Source: [Pantoea] beijingensis
GTDB lineage: Bacteria; Pseudomonadota; Gammaproteobacteria; Enterobacterales; Enterobacteriaceae
Assembly: GCF_022647505.1 (NCBI RefSeq)
Contig: NZ_CP071409.1
Location: 3,038,001 to 3,102,000 of the forward strand
DNA length: 64,000 nt
Direction of reading: 5' to 3'
Shown here: positions 38,060 to 52,230 of the stretch, piece by piece
Layout: every line of letters begins with the position of its first letter
How positions within the stretch are numbered: the first letter of the stretch is position 1
The notes under the pieces: model-generated
Seen by the model: only the letters and a program-made list of their open reading frames with translations
What the model was told of the DNA's origin: nothing
Databases searched by the model: none
Position numbers and translations under genes: made by a program

Positions 38060-38179
38060 ATGCCTGGCAGTTCCCTACTCTCGCATGGGGAGACCCCACA
38101 CTACCATCGGCGCTACGGCGTTTCACTTCTGAGTTCGGCATGGGGTCAGGTGGGACCACCGCGCTAGTGCCGCCAGGCA
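38060..38179 (-). rRNA. rrf: 5S ribosomal RNA
   Basis: 120 nt on the minus strand. Begins TGCCTGGCGGC and ends CTGCCAGGCAT, pairing the two ends (helix I), and matches E. coli 5S rRNA closely. Confidence 0.96.
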
Positions 38180-38277
38180 AATTCTTTTCGTGACGCTCAT
38201 TCTGCGCCACTGATTCTTTATCCGTTTACAAGCCGAAAATCTTTATCGTCTCTCTACCAAAACGCCTCTGGCGTTGT

Positions 38278-41185
<2,908 letters not shown>

Positions 41186-41314
41186 TCACAACCCACAGGC
41201 GTTTTGCAACGCACATGTGTCGTGATAATTTGAGAGACTCGAACACACCGCCTTCATTCTTTATTACGGAAGAATGACGCGACGTGTCGTTTCAATTTTC
41301 AGCTTGTTCCGGAT

Positions 41315-41325
41315 TGTTAAAGAGC
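41315..41325 (-). promoter_or_regulatory. boxA antitermination element before 23S
   Basis: GCTCTTTAACA on the minus strand between tRNA-Ala and 23S. NusB/S10 complexes bind such boxA sites to allow read-through of the operon. Confidence 0.8.
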
Positions 41326-41386
41326 ATAATACTTCGCAGCATACTGTTGCCAGTACACTCTGAAGTATTGGATTTCAGGACATATA

Positions 41387-41462
41387 TGGTGGAGCTAAGC
41401 GGGATCGAACCGCTGACCTCCTGCGTGCAAGGCAGGCGCTCTCCCAGCTGAGCTATAGCCCC
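41387..41462 (-). tRNA. tRNA-Ala (UGC)
   Basis: 76 nt minus strand, starts GGGGCTATAGCTCAGC and ends with CCA. Loop CTTGCAC gives anticodon TGC. Lies in the 16S-23S spacer after tRNA-Ile. Confidence 0.97.
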
Positions 41463-41591
41463 ATACAGTCACTTGCAGAGACCTTTATTACCAAACTCAA
41501 TCAAGAGTTAATTCTTTCTCAGGCAAGGCATGCGACCGGGAAGTTTACTTCAGTAAACGACCGCGAGCATAACGCAGCATGAGTAAGAATT

Positions 41592-41668
<77 letters not shown>

Positions 41669-41740
41669 ATAAAGGTATCCTGCTCGTTTCTTTTCATCAG
41701 ACAATCTGTTGTGGACACTGCGCCGGAAAGTATCTTCAGG

Positions 41741-43282
<1,542 letters not shown>

Positions 43283-43432
43283 AAAGTTTGATTTGCTTCA
43301 ACTCGTGAAGCGATGCTCAAGGAAAACGTCGTAATGAATTTATTACGTGTTCACTCTTAAGACTTGATATTTTTTACGTCCGGAGACGTTGATATCAATC
43401 CTGCGAGTGCCCACACAGATTGTCTGATAAAT

Positions 43433-43443
43433 TGTTAAAGAGC
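43433..43443 (-). promoter_or_regulatory. boxA antitermination element in the rRNA leader
   Basis: GCTCTTTAACA on the minus strand between P2 and 16S, the same 11-mer as before the 23S gene. Confidence 0.82.
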
Positions 43444-43483
43444 GGTGCAGTCAGCGGCTTCGCCTGCTGCTGCGAGGTGGCGT

Positions 43484-43511
43484 ATATTACGCTTTCCTCT
43501 TTCAGAGTCAA
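43484..43511 (-). promoter_or_regulatory. rRNA operon promoter P2
   Basis: Minus strand -35 TTGACT (43511-43506) and -10 TAATAT (43489-43484) with 16-bp spacing, the sequence typical of enterobacterial rrn P2. Confidence 0.85.
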
Positions 43512-43585
43512 CCCCTTAAATCAGGAATTTTCTCTTTATCTTTCAGCCGCTGAGCGTTTGCTCTGCTGCCGTTCGATGGAGGCGC

Positions 43586-43613
43586 ATTATAGGCACACCA
43601 GATTGGATAGCAA
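43586..43613 (-). promoter_or_regulatory. rRNA operon promoter P1
   Basis: Minus strand -35 TTGCTA (43613-43608) and -10 TATAAT (43591-43586) with 16-bp spacing, followed by GCGCCTCC, the GC-rich discriminator of growth-rate and ppGpp-controlled rrn P1 promoters. P1, P2 and boxA account for most of the 386-bp region between 16S and gmhB. Confidence 0.85.
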
Positions 43614-43668
43614 GAGGGAATCGCAACTTTTTTTCTGTTCGCTGCAACTTCGTACAACCTGCTTCTTT

Positions 43669-44229
43669 TTAACCCTGTTTAATACGTTTCGGGAGCTCTG
43701 CAAGAGAGGTAATCACCCAATCCGCAGCAGCTTCACTCTCGGGGGTTACTGGTTTACCGGTACGCACCAAGACTTTTTTACCTACGCCTGCTGCCTGACC
43801 CGCTAGCATGTCGTCAATTTTGTCGCCAACCATATAAGAAGCTGCCATATCAATATTCAGTTCGCTTTGTGCAGAAATCAGCATACCGGGCTGAGGCTTA
43901 CGGCAGTCACATGTCTGCCGGTAGGTATCTTCTACTGCCTCAGGATGATGCGGACAAAACCAGATACCATCCAAATCAACACCGCGGTCAGCCAGCGACC
44001 AATCCATCCACTCCGTTAACTGCATGAATTGATCTTCACTAAACTTACCACGAGCAATACCTGACTGGTTGGTTACCAGCACCAAAGCAAAGCCCATGGC
44101 CTTCAATTCACGCATCGCATCAATGACGCCATCAATAAACTGGAAATCATCGATCTCATAAACATAGCCATGATCGATATTTACGGTACCATCACGATCA
44201 AGAAAAATTGCGGGAACAAGCTCTGCCAC
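43669..44229 (-). CDS. gmhB: D-glycero-beta-D-manno-heptose-1,7-bisphosphate 7-phosphatase
   Basis: Removes the 7-phosphate of heptose 1,7-bisphosphate in the ADP-heptose pathway for LPS core. HAD fold: [19 protein letters not shown] near residue 6 with nucleophile and acid Asp, [15 protein letters not shown] near 50, [10 protein letters not shown] near 108 with a Cys-rich zinc cluster (CPHHPEA, CDC), and [17 protein letters not shown] near 133. Length 186, E. coli 191. Divergent from metN and upstream of the rRNA operon in the same direction, as in E. coli. Confidence 0.95.
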   Translation of the reverse strand: MAELVPAIFLDRDGTVNIDHGYVYEIDDFQFIDGVIDAMRELKAMGFALVLVTNQSGIARGKFSEDQFMQLTEWMDWSLADRGVDLDGIWFCPHHPEAVEDTYRQTCDCRKPQPGMLISAQSELNIDMAASYMVGDKIDDMLAGQAAGVGKKVLVRTGKPVTPESEAAADWVITSLAELPKRIKQG

Positions 44230-44318
44230 GTAGTAACTCCTGCTACAAGATTTGCCAAACAGTATCGCATGATTGCCATAAAAGAGAGAATGGCAGATTG
44301 GATGACTTCGATTGATTT

Positions 44319-44342
44319 AGACGTCTGGATGCCCTACCATCC
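44319..44342. promoter_or_regulatory. MetJ operator upstream of metNIQ
   Basis: Perfect met box AGACGTCT (44319-44326) followed without gap by GGATGCCC and TACCATCC. The array is nearly the same as the MetJ site I recall in front of E. coli metN (AGACGTCTGGATGCC). It lies 76 bp upstream of the metN start. Confidence 0.85.
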
Positions 44343-44418
44343 ATTCAAATTTCGCCGTAGCGATGTTTGGCTATACCAAACACCATGAACAATATTTATT
44401 GCGATAATAAAGAAATCA

Positions 44419-45450
44419 ATGATTAAACTTTCGAATATAACCAAAGTGTTCCAGCAAAGTTCACGAACCATAACTGCCCTGTCAAATGTCAGTTTGCACG
44501 TGCCTGCCGGACAAATTTATGGCGTTATCGGTGCATCAGGCGCGGGTAAAAGTACACTTATTCGCTGCGTAAATTTATTAGAACGCCCAACATCGGGCAG
44601 TGTATTGGTTGATGGTACAGATCTTACAGCCCTGAATGAACGCGAACTCACGCAGGCACGGCGCCAGATAGGCATGATCTTCCAGCACTTTAACCTGCTC
44701 AACTCACGCACGGTATTTGGTAACATTGCGCTTCCACTTGAATTAGGTAGCCTGACACGCAATGAAATATCACAGCGTGTCACTGAATTACTGGATCTGG
44801 TTGGGTTATCGGACAAAAAAGATGTCTGGCCCGCTAACCTTTCCGGAGGGCAAAAGCAACGTGTCGCGATTGCGCGCGCCCTAGCCAGTAATCCAAAAGT
44901 GCTGTTATGTGATGAGGCCACCAGCGCACTCGATCCCGCTACTACACGCTCCATACTGGAATTACTGAAAGATATTAATCGCCGGCTGGGGATCACTATT
45001 TTGCTGATCACTCATGAAATGGATGTGGTAAAACGCATCTGCGATCGGGTTGCGGTCATTAGCAACGGTGAGTTAATTGAGCAAGATACCGTTAGCGAAG
45101 TCTTTTCTCATCCCAAAACCCCTTTAGCTCAACAATTTATCCAGTCGACGCTGCATCTTGATATTCCTGCAGATTACATTGAGCGCCTGGAGGCGGAGAA
45201 TACCCCCGATAGTGTGCCCCTGTTGCGTCTTGAATTTACCGGCGAATCGGTCGATGCCCCATTATTATCTGAATCGGCCCGACGTTTTAATGTGAATAAC
45301 AATATCATCAGCGCGCAGATGGATTATGCAGGCGGCGTTAAATTCGGCATTATGCTCGCTGAAATGCACGGCCAGGAAGCAGATACCGCCGCTGCAATTG
45401 CCTTTCTGCAGGAACAGCATGTAAAAGTTGAGGTATTAGGTTATGTCTGA
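44419..45450 (+). CDS. metN: Methionine ABC transporter ATP-binding protein
   Basis: ATPase of the MetNIQ importer for L- and D-methionine, 343 residues. Walker [18 protein letters not shown] near residue 35, signature [18 protein letters not shown] near 138, Walker [13 protein letters not shown] near 162. The C-terminal NIL/ACT-like domain (about 265-343) binds methionine and inhibits transport. Overlaps metI by 8 nt. Confidence 0.95.
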   Translation: MIKLSNITKVFQQSSRTITALSNVSLHVPAGQIYGVIGASGAGKSTLIRCVNLLERPTSGSVLVDGTDLTALNERELTQARRQIGMIFQHFNLLNSRTVFGNIALPLELGSLTRNEISQRVTELLDLVGLSDKKDVWPANLSGGQKQRVAIARALASNPKVLLCDEATSALDPATTRSILELLKDINRRLGITILLITHEMDVVKRICDRVAVISNGELIEQDTVSEVFSHPKTPLAQQFIQSTLHLDIPADYIERLEAENTPDSVPLLRLEFTGESVDAPLLSESARRFNVNNNIISAQMDYAGGVKFGIMLAEMHGQEADTAAAIAFLQEQHVKVEVLGYV

Positions 45451-46096
45451 GGCAATGATCTGGCTATTAGGTCGTGGTGTTTGGGAAACACTGATGATGA
45501 CCTTTGTCTCCGGCTTTTTTGGTTTTGTGATTGGCCTGCCGGTTGGCGTATTACTTTATATTACCCGGCCGGGGCAAATCATTGAGAACGCAAAACTATA
45601 CCGGATACTTTCCGCGCTGGTGAACATCTTCCGCTCCATCCCCTTTATTATCCTCTTAGTGTGGATGATTCCATTTACGCGCATCATTGTTGGAACCTCA
45701 ATTGGTCTGCAGGCGGCTATTGTTCCTTTGACCGTGGGTGCCGCGCCTTTTATTGCCCGTATGGTGGAAAACGCATTGCTGGAATTACCCAGCGGTTTAA
45801 TTGAAGCATCGCGCGCTATGGGTGCCACACCAATGCAAATAATCAGAAAGGTTTTACTTCCAGAAGCGCTGCCAGGCCTGGTGAACGCAGCCACAATTAC
45901 GTTAATTACGTTAGTTGGCTACTCAGCAATGGGTGGGGCTGTAGGGGCCGGAGGTTTGGGGCAAATCGGTTATCAGTACGGTTATATCGGTTACAACGCC
46001 ACGGTCATGAATACGGTGTTAGTGCTATTAGTTGTGCTGGTATATTTAATTCAATTCTGTGGCGATCGCATCGTCCGGGCTGTTACGCATAAGTAA
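45443..46096 (+). CDS. metI: Methionine ABC transporter permease
   Basis: Five-helix inner-membrane permease of the importer, 217 residues. Core sequences: [18 protein letters not shown], the EAA loop [20 protein letters not shown] near residue 120, and [20 protein letters not shown] near 160. Coupled to metN. Confidence 0.95.
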   Translation: MSEAMIWLLGRGVWETLMMTFVSGFFGFVIGLPVGVLLYITRPGQIIENAKLYRILSALVNIFRSIPFIILLVWMIPFTRIIVGTSIGLQAAIVPLTVGAAPFIARMVENALLELPSGLIEASRAMGATPMQIIRKVLLPEALPGLVNAATITLITLVGYSAMGGAVGAGGLGQIGYQYGYIGYNATVMNTVLVLLVVLVYLIQFCGDRIVRAVTHK

Positions 46097-46126
46097 TTAG
46101 GCAACATTCATTATTAAGGAAAGGAT

Positions 46127-46942
46127 ATGTCTTTCACATTTAAAACAATCGCTACGCTGGGCGTTTTGATGGGATCACTGGCACTTGCCGGTTGCGGTCA
46201 GGACGAAAAAGATCCCAACCATATTAAGGTTGGTGTGATTGTTGGGGCTGAGCAACAGGTAGCAGAAGCGGCCCAAAAAGTCGCAAAAGAGAAATATGGC
46301 CTGGACGTCGAATTGGTTACGTTTAATGATTATGTGCTGCCAAACGAAGCACTGAGCAAAGGCGACATCGATGTAAATGCGTTCCAGCACAAACCTTATC
46401 TGGATCAGCAGATCAAAGACCGTGGCTATAAACTGGTTCCGGTCGGTAATACCTTTGTCTATCCTATCGCCGGCTATTCGAAAAAAATTCAGTCACTGGA
46501 TGAGTTGCAAGCGGGTGCACAGGTTGCGATTCCGAACGATCCCACAAATCTTGGACGTTCACTGCTGCTGTTACAGAAAGTTGGTCTGATCAAACTTAAA
46601 GACGATGTTGGCCTGCTACCAACTGTTCTGGATGTGACAGAAAACCCGAAAAAACTGAAACTGGTTGAGCTGGAAGCACCGCAGCTACCGCGTTCACTTG
46701 ACGATCAGCAGATTGCGTTAGCCGTGATCAATACCACTTATGCCAGTCAGATCGGCCTGACGCCAGCAAAAGACGGTATCTTCGTTGAAGATAAAGAATC
46801 ACCTTACGTCAATATGATCGTGGCACGAGAAGACAATAAAGAGGCTGAAAACGTGAAAAAATTCGTTCAGGCTTATCAATCTGAAGAAGTCGATCAAGCT
46901 GCCAATAAAATCTTCAATGGCGGTGCGGTAAAAGGCTGGTAA
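46127..46942 (+). CDS. metQ: Methionine-binding lipoprotein
   Basis: Substrate-binding lipoprotein of 271 residues. Lipobox in MGSLALAGCGQDEKD, with Cys22 or 23 for lipidation. NlpA family pattern: KVGVIVGAEQQVAEAAQKV, DIDVNAFQHKPYLDQQIKD, PNDPTNLGRSLLLLQKVGLI. AAGGAAAGG lies before the ATG. End of metNIQ; a strong terminator follows. Confidence 0.95.
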   Translation: MSFTFKTIATLGVLMGSLALAGCGQDEKDPNHIKVGVIVGAEQQVAEAAQKVAKEKYGLDVELVTFNDYVLPNEALSKGDIDVNAFQHKPYLDQQIKDRGYKLVPVGNTFVYPIAGYSKKIQSLDELQAGAQVAIPNDPTNLGRSLLLLQKVGLIKLKDDVGLLPTVLDVTENPKKLKLVELEAPQLPRSLDDQQIALAVINTTYASQIGLTPAKDGIFVEDKESPYVNMIVAREDNKEAENVKKFVQAYQSEEVDQAANKIFNGGAVKGW

Positions 46943-46959
46943 GGCTCAGTCTAAATAAC

Positions 46960-46996
46960 AGAATTAAGGGTGGTTCATTCACCCTTAATTCTTTCC
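46960..46996 (+). terminator. Rho-independent terminator of metNIQ
   Basis: Perfect 13-bp stem AGAATTAAGGGTG/CACCCTTAATTCT with a 7-nt loop, followed by TTCC.. then TCTT. Strong hairpin, weak T tract. Confidence 0.75.
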
Positions 46997-47164
46997 GTCT
47001 TAATGCTAGCAAGCCGGTCTCTGGATGCTGGTCTACGTGTGACCAGGCTACACAACATAGCCAATATAGAGGCAGCCTTAAGGGTGGAGTGTAGCTTCAC
47101 TGCTTGTTATTTCCCCCATAGCTTGCTTCAATAACGCCACTTCTAAAAACATGAGGATTTTCAC

Positions 47165-47572
47165 ATGCGTGTTCTACCGCTCTGTTTGTTAGCACTTTTG
47201 CTGACAGGGTGTTCAGTGCTGCACAAATCTCCAGAGTCCAGTAGCAGCTCAACCACGCAGCCGACGCAGAGTGAGCCCGTACGCGCCAAACCAGCGCCAC
47301 GCCCTGCCCCTGTAAAACTCTATACAAATGCTGAAGATCTGGTGAGTAAACCCTTCCGCGATCTTGGTGAAGTTTCCGGTGAAGATTGCCAAAGTAGCGC
47401 ACAGGACTCCCCGGCAAATATTAATACCGCACGTAAAAGAATGCAGATTCGCGCATCCTATATGAAAGCGAATGCCGCTCTGTTACATAAATGTGAAATC
47501 GTAACATCGGCTCCGGGCTGCTATCGTCAAGCCATTTGCCAAGGGTCTGCACTGAAAGTATCTAATCAATGA
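47165..47572 (+). CDS. rcsF: Rcs stress-sensor outer-membrane lipoprotein
   Basis: Senses envelope damage and activates the Rcs phosphorelay through IgaA. 135 residues, E. coli 134. The lipobox LLALLLTGCSVL is followed by a disordered Ser/Pro/Thr-rich stretch (about 20-50), and a C-terminal domain carrying four Cys (EDCQSS, LHKCEIV, GCYRQAICQG) that form two disulfides in E. coli. Overlaps trmO by 4 nt. Confidence 0.95.
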   Translation: MRVLPLCLLALLLTGCSVLHKSPESSSSSTTQPTQSEPVRAKPAPRPAPVKLYTNAEDLVSKPFRDLGEVSGEDCQSSAQDSPANINTARKRMQIRASYMKANAALLHKCEIVTSAPGCYRQAICQGSALKVSNQ

Positions 47573-48276
47573 CCGCGTTTTCCTTCGAGCAAATCGGCGT
47601 TATCCGTTCGCCCTGGAAGGAAAAATTCGCAGTTCCTCGCCAGCCGGGCCTGATCCAGGACGGCGGCGGAGAACTACATCTATTGTCACCTTACAACCAA
47701 CCTGAAGCCATTCGTGGGCTGGAGTCCTTTAGTCATTTATGGCTGTTGTTTGTTTTTCATCAAACGATGGAAAGTGGGTGGCGACCAACAGTGCGTCCTC
47801 CTCGTCTCGGCGGGAATACGCGCCTTGGGGTCTTTGCAACACGTTCAACGTTTCGTCCGAATCCAATTGGTATGTCGCTGGTTGAACTGCTGGATATTCG
47901 CTGTAATAAGCAAGATGTCATTCTGAAACTCGGCAGCCTTGATTTAGTTGACGGCACGCCCATCCTTGATATCAAACCGTATCTACCTTTTGCTGAATCG
48001 CTGCCCAATGCCCGTGCGGGTTTTGCTCAGCAAGCGCCTGACGCAACCATGCCCGTATGCTTTACGGCTCCCGCGCAGGCGCAACTGGTGAAACTACACC
48101 ATCATTATCCGCACCTTGCGCGTTTTATTTCACAAGTTCTGGCCCAGGATCCACGCCCGGCCTACCGTAAAGGTGATGAGCCCGATCGGGAATATGCAGC
48201 ATGGTTGCTGGATTTTAACGTTCGTTGGCGGGTAACGACCTCAGGAACTGAAGTTATTGCAATCGATCCTCGCTAA
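47569..48276 (+). CDS. trmO: tRNA-Thr (m6t6A37) methyltransferase TrmO
   Basis: SAM-dependent enzyme that N6-methylates t6A37 in tRNA-Thr(GGU). Beta-barrel TsaA fold: IGVIRSPWKEKFAVPRQPGL near residue 10, FSHLWLLFVFHQT near 54, RLGVFATRSTFRPNPIGMSL near 85 and LDLVDGTPILDIKPYLPF near 125. Length 235 residues. Coupled with rcsF by ATGA overlap. Confidence 0.94.
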   Translation: MTAFSFEQIGVIRSPWKEKFAVPRQPGLIQDGGGELHLLSPYNQPEAIRGLESFSHLWLLFVFHQTMESGWRPTVRPPRLGGNTRLGVFATRSTFRPNPIGMSLVELLDIRCNKQDVILKLGSLDLVDGTPILDIKPYLPFAESLPNARAGFAQQAPDATMPVCFTAPAQAQLVKLHHHYPHLARFISQVLAQDPRPAYRKGDEPDREYAAWLLDFNVRWRVTTSGTEVIAIDPR

Positions 48277-48382
48277 TTTATCACCCGCTCTCTTTTGAGG
48301 ATTCAGTCTCACTGGTACACTAGCCACCATTGCTTTTTGACCTTATTTTCGATAGCTCTCCGCTAAATGGAACCATAACAAC

Positions 48383-50101
48383 ATGCGTACTACTCAATAT
48401 TTGCTCTCCACTCTGAAGGAGACCCCTGCCGACGCCGAAGTCATCAGCCACCAGCTGATGCTGCGCGCCGGGATGATTCGCAAACTGGCATCAGGTTTGT
48501 ATATCTGGCTACCAACCGGTTTGCGCGTGCTGAGAAAAATCGAAAACATCGTGCGGGAAGAGATGGACAACACTGGCGCCATCGAAATTTCGATGCCGGT
48601 GGTACAACCTGCGGACCTGTGGCATGAAAGTGGGCGCTGGGAGCAATATGGCCCGGAACTATTGCGCCTGGTCGATCGCGGCGAGCGCCCTTTTGTCCTC
48701 GGCCCCACCCATGAAGAAGTGATTACCGATCTGATTCGCAATGAGCTAAGTTCCTATAAGCAGCTGCCACTCAATTTGTATCAGATTCAGACAAAGTTTC
48801 GTGATGAAGTTCGCCCGCGTTTCGGCGTCATGCGTTCACGCGAATTTATTATGAAAGATGCTTACTCTTTCCATACTTCGCAGGAATCGCTGCAGGAAAC
48901 CTACGATACGATGTACCGCGCCTATAGCCAAAGTTTTAGCCGTATGGGGCTGGATTTCCGCGCAGTTCAGGCTGATACCGGCTCTATTGGTGGAAGCGCA
49001 TCCCATGAGTTTCAGGTTCTGGCGCAAAGCGGTGAAGATGACATTGTGTTCTCTAGCGATTCCGATTTTGCGGCAAATATTGAGCTGGCTGAAGCCGTTG
49101 CCCCTCAGGGGGAGCGTTCAGGCGCTACGCAAGAGATGACTCTACTTGATACACCCGATGCAAAGACCATCGCCGCATTGGTTGAGCAGTTTAATCTACC
49201 GATTGAAAAAACCGTTAAGACGCTGCTGGTTAAAGCAACACCAGAGAGTGGCCATACGCTGGTCGCCCTGTTGGTCCGCGGCGATCATGAGCTAAATGAA
49301 ATCAAAGCTGAAAAAATTGATATTGTTGCTGCTCCGCTCACTTTCGCAACGGAAGAAGAGATTCGGGCTGTGGTGGGTGCAGGCCCGGGTTCTTTAGGCC
49401 CGGTTGGTCTGTCGGTGCCGATTGTTGCTGACCGCACCGTCGCAAAAATGAGTGATTTTAGCGCTGGTGCGAACATTGATGGCAAGCATTACATTGGCAT
49501 CAACTGGTTACGTGATTTACCGGAAACTCAGGTCGCCGATATCCGAAATGTCGTCGAGGGCGATATCAGCCCGGATGGTAAAGGTACGCTACAGATTAAA
49601 CGCGGTATTGAAGTTGGGCATATTTTCCAGCTCGGGACTAAATATTCTGAAGCGATGAAGGCATCGGTGCAGGGTGAAGATGGACGTAACCAGGTACTGA
49701 CTATGGGTTGCTACGGCATCGGTATCTCACGTATCGTGGCTGCCGCCATTGAACAAAACCATGACGAGCGCGGAATTATCTGGCCTGCAGCGCTGGCGCC
49801 TTTCCAGGTCGCTATTTTGCCAATGAATATGCACAAATCTTTTCGTGTAAAAGAGGTAGCCGAAGAGCTATATACCACGCTTCGTGCGAAGGGCTTTGAT
49901 GTCATTCTGGACGATCGTAAAGAGCGCCCGGGTGTGATGTTCGCCGACATGGAATTGATCGGCGTACCGCATACTATCGTCATTGGCGATCGCAACCTCG
50001 ACAGCGAAGAAGTGGAATATAAGGCGCGTCGTGAAGGTGAAAAGCAGATGATCAAAACTCACGCCATTGTTGATTTCCTGACTGCAGCCATCAACGGCTA
50101 A
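48383..50101 (+). CDS. proS: Prolyl-tRNA synthetase
   Basis: Class IIa aminoacyl-tRNA synthetase, 572 residues, E. coli also 572. N-terminal catalytic motifs ([40 protein letters not shown]), a central INS editing domain (about 230-390; [20 protein letters not shown]) that clears Ala-tRNA, motif 3 [20 protein letters not shown] near 438, and a C-terminal anticodon-binding domain. Confidence 0.97.
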   Translation: MRTTQYLLSTLKETPADAEVISHQLMLRAGMIRKLASGLYIWLPTGLRVLRKIENIVREEMDNTGAIEISMPVVQPADLWHESGRWEQYGPELLRLVDRGERPFVLGPTHEEVITDLIRNELSSYKQLPLNLYQIQTKFRDEVRPRFGVMRSREFIMKDAYSFHTSQESLQETYDTMYRAYSQSFSRMGLDFRAVQADTGSIGGSASHEFQVLAQSGEDDIVFSSDSDFAANIELAEAVAPQGERSGATQEMTLLDTPDAKTIAALVEQFNLPIEKTVKTLLVKATPESGHTLVALLVRGDHELNEIKAEKIDIVAAPLTFATEEEIRAVVGAGPGSLGPVGLSVPIVADRTVAKMSDFSAGANIDGKHYIGINWLRDLPETQVADIRNVVEGDISPDGKGTLQIKRGIEVGHIFQLGTKYSEAMKASVQGEDGRNQVLTMGCYGIGISRIVAAAIEQNHDERGIIWPAALAPFQVAILPMNMHKSFRVKEVAEELYTTLRAKGFDVILDDRKERPGVMFADMELIGVPHTIVIGDRNLDSEEVEYKARREGEKQMIKTHAIVDFLTAAING

Positions 50102-50106
50102 TCCCG

Positions 50107-50130
50107 TGGCGGGTCAAAAATGACCCGCCA
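50107..50130. terminator. Bidirectional terminator between proS and nlpE
   Basis: Perfect 10-bp stem TGGCGGGTCA/TGACCCGCCA with an AAAA loop, followed by TATTT, between convergent genes. Confidence 0.8.
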
Positions 50131-50144
50131 TATTTCTCAGCAAT

Positions 50145-50546
50145 TCAGTTACCGACAGCGATCGGCGTTAAGCGATAATTATTTTCTGAATTAATCGGAT
50201 TTCCCTCAGTATCCATCATTTCAAGTTCATTACCCACCGGCCGGAAATAACGCTTGTTTCCCTGTTCGGAAATCAATACCAGTTTTTCTGCAGTTCGCGT
50301 CCATGTACCTTGCTGCTGATATACATCATTAGACCCAAGATACAGTTCACTGAGTTGATAGCGCCCGCCCTCCTGTAGCGCTAATGTTGACTGTATACCT
50401 TCACAATCAGCACAGGGAAGTACGCCCTGATAACGCTGTGCCATGGTCTCAGACGGATGTATGGCTGAAGCCATTTGTTGATTCTGACATGCGGTTAATA
50501 ATCCCAAAACTAACGTCAAGAACAGGGTTACGATGATCTTGTTCAC
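50145..50546 (-). CDS. nlpE: NlpE-like copper homeostasis/adhesion lipoprotein, short form
   Basis: Lipoprotein with an NlpE N-terminal domain. GTG at 50546 is the start: AGGAG lies 9 nt upstream and the product is VNKIIVTLFLTLVLGLLTAC, a good signal plus lipobox. The redox/metal motif reads GVLPCADCEGIQSTLAL (CxxC near residue 60), then RYQLSELYLGSNDVYQQQGT. 133 residues; E. coli NlpE has about 236 with a second C-terminal domain, which is missing here. Activates Cpx on surface contact in E. coli; whether the short form does is unknown. Confidence 0.85.
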   Translation of the reverse strand: MNKIIVTLFLTLVLGLLTACQNQQMASAIHPSETMAQRYQGVLPCADCEGIQSTLALQEGGRYQLSELYLGSNDVYQQQGTWTRTAEKLVLISEQGNKRYFRPVGNELEMMDTEGNPINSENNYRLTPIAVGN

Positions 50547-50580
50547 TCTGTTTTTCTCCTGTAAAAATCGCATGAATACC

Positions 50581-51003
50581 TTACTCTGGAGTTCTGCGTA
50601 GCTTACCGCGCAACGATTTAGTGGCACCTTTGCGGGCCTTGCCTTCAAGACGGCGTTTTCTCGATGCCAGAGTCGGGCGTGTCGCGCGTCGCGTTTTCTC
50701 TATCACTGTCAATTCGTTAATCAAATTTTCAAGGCGCTTGTATGCCGCTTCACGGTTCAACTCCTGACTACGATATTCTTGCGCTTTAATAATAACCACG
50801 CCTTCCGGCGTAATAAGGTGATGACTGGCAGCCAGCAAGCGATCTTTATAAAATTGCGGCAGAGACGATGCCCGAATATCAAAGCGCAAATGAATTGCAG
50901 TTGAGCTCTTATTGACATGCTGGCCACCCGCTCCTTGCGCGCGTATCGCAGTAATCTCAATCTCTGTGTCGCTAATGACGACATTACCTGGCAACACAAT
51001 CAT
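50581..51003 (-). CDS. arfB: Alternative ribosome-rescue factor ArfB (peptidyl-tRNA hydrolase)
   Basis: Frees ribosomes stalled without a stop codon, a back-up to tmRNA. 140 residues, equal to E. coli YaeJ. The GGQ motif is in [20 protein letters not shown] near residue 25, and the C-terminal basic tail that enters the mRNA channel ([20 protein letters not shown]) is intact. Overlaps yaeQ by 4 nt. Confidence 0.95.
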   Translation of the reverse strand: MIVLPGNVVISDTEIEITAIRAQGAGGQHVNKSSTAIHLRFDIRASSLPQFYKDRLLAASHHLITPEGVVIIKAQEYRSQELNREAAYKRLENLINELTVIEKTRRATRPTLASRKRRLEGKARKGATKSLRGKLRRTPE

Positions 51004-51554
51004 GGCGCTTTGCCATTAATCAACCAGTCGCTGAAACGAACTTCAAGGTGATGTTCATTATCGGAGAGCCAAATGGTTCCATCCTGTAATGTTGCCTGCA
51101 GGGTCATGTTTCTTGAGGAAAAAGCTACAAGCATCTTGAGCTGCTCATCATCCAGGAAACGTATGGTTAAATTTTGCTGCTGTGACAGTTTATTTTGCTG
51201 TTGCTGCCACCAGATCTGTGCCGCCCGCGAGTTATAGGTATACAAGTATACGCATGCTGCGCGATGGCAGGCTTTTTTCACTCTTTTCTCATCAGGCAAT
51301 CCCAGATCAACCCACTCCTCAATACCGTTGTGATCGTTCATGCGCCAAATTTCTGGCTCATCTTCTGCACTTAACCCACGGGTGAACTGTAAGCGCTCGC
51401 TGGCGTGGCAGAGCCATGCCAACAGGCGAAGCATCATGCGTTCTTCCGTTTCAGAAGGATGCCGTGCCAGCGTCAGAGTGGTATCAAGAAAAACATTGCG
51501 ATCCATATCCGCGACATTGACGTTGGCTTTATAAATGGTTGCTTTAAGTGCCAT
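51000..51554 (-). CDS. yaeQ: Conserved protein YaeQ
   Basis: 184-residue protein of a PD-(D/E)XK-like fold, function not established. Start chosen at ATG 51554 ([20 protein letters not shown]); the frame to 51566 adds four residues. Pattern [20 protein letters not shown] and [17 protein letters not shown] match E. coli YaeQ. Upstream of arfB, overlap 4 nt. Confidence 0.9.
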   Translation of the reverse strand: MALKATIYKANVNVADMDRNVFLDTTLTLARHPSETEERMMLRLLAWLCHASERLQFTRGLSAEDEPEIWRMNDHNGIEEWVDLGLPDEKRVKKACHRAACVYLYTYNSRAAQIWWQQQQNKLSQQQNLTIRFLDDEQLKMLVAFSSRNMTLQATLQDGTIWLSDNEHHLEVRFSDWLINGKAP

Positions 51555-51689
51555 AAGATCCCTCACTATGTAGATTTGCTATTGTAACGTGCTGTCGCAG
51601 CAAATCACCCCGCAACGGGCTGATTTCGCGTAAAAGGCTGTGCTATAGTCGTCTACTGGCCAAAGAGTTATGCTCTGAAGGAGGTGCAT

Positions 51690-51890
51690 GTGCAAAAGTA
51701 TTGTGATTTAGTTCGCCGGAAATATGCTGAGATAGGCAGCGGCGATCTGGGATACGTGCCGGACGCAATTGGTTGCGTGTTGAACGCACTGGACAGAATA
51801 GCTGCGAATAGTGAGCTAGACTCTTCTATCAGGGAACAAGCAGCATATGCTGCTGCAAACTTATTGGTGAGTGACTATGTTGACGAATGA
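51690..51890 (+). CDS. yaeP: Small conserved protein YaeP
   Basis: 66-residue conserved protein of unknown function ([20 protein letters not shown], ending [16 protein letters not shown]). GTG at 51690 is preceded by AGGAGG with 5-nt spacing. A GTG at 51684 is part of that ribosome-binding site. Overlaps rof by 14 nt, as in E. coli where yaeP precedes rof. Confidence 0.88.
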   Translation: MQKYCDLVRRKYAEIGSGDLGYVPDAIGCVLNALDRIAANSELDSSIREQAAYAAANLLVSDYVDE

Positions 51891-52140
51891 AGTGTACAAA
51901 CCGATTAATTGCGATGATTACGACAACCTTGAACTCGCCTGTCAGAAAAGTTGGTTGCTGGAACTGGTACTGAAAAATGGCGAAACGCTGAAAGCAAAGG
52001 CTGCCGATATGGTGTCACGTAAGAACGTCGAATACCTGGCCATCGATCTCTCGGGAGAAGTTCGCGAGCTGCGCCTCGATCATATCGCCAGTTTTAGCCA
52101 TCCTGAACTGGGTAAGGTGACAGTCAGCGAATCTGACTAA
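51877..52140 (+). CDS. rof: Rho-inhibiting protein Rof (YaeO)
   Basis: Binds transcription terminator Rho and blocks its RNA binding. 87 residues, E. coli 86. Core [20 protein letters not shown] and [20 protein letters not shown] are conserved, with [10 protein letters not shown] at the end. I chose ATG 51877; GTG at 51871 is possible. Coupled with yaeP. Confidence 0.9.
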   Translation: MLTNEVYKPINCDDYDNLELACQKSWLLELVLKNGETLKAKAADMVSRKNVEYLAIDLSGEVRELRLDHIASFSHPELGKVTVSESD

Positions 52141-52142
52141 AC

Positions 52143-52170
52143 GTTTGGGCGGAAGTGATTCCGCCCAAAC
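52143..52170. terminator. Hairpin between convergent rof and tilS
   Basis: Perfect 12-bp stem GTTTGGGCGGAA/TTCCGCCCAAAC closed by a GTGA tetraloop, 2 nt after the rof stop. No T run, but a very stable hairpin. Confidence 0.75.
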
Positions 52171-52230
52171 CATCAGATGTGAGCAAACCTGTCACTATTA
52201 TTGACTGGCCACACATTCTCTCCCGCGCGA

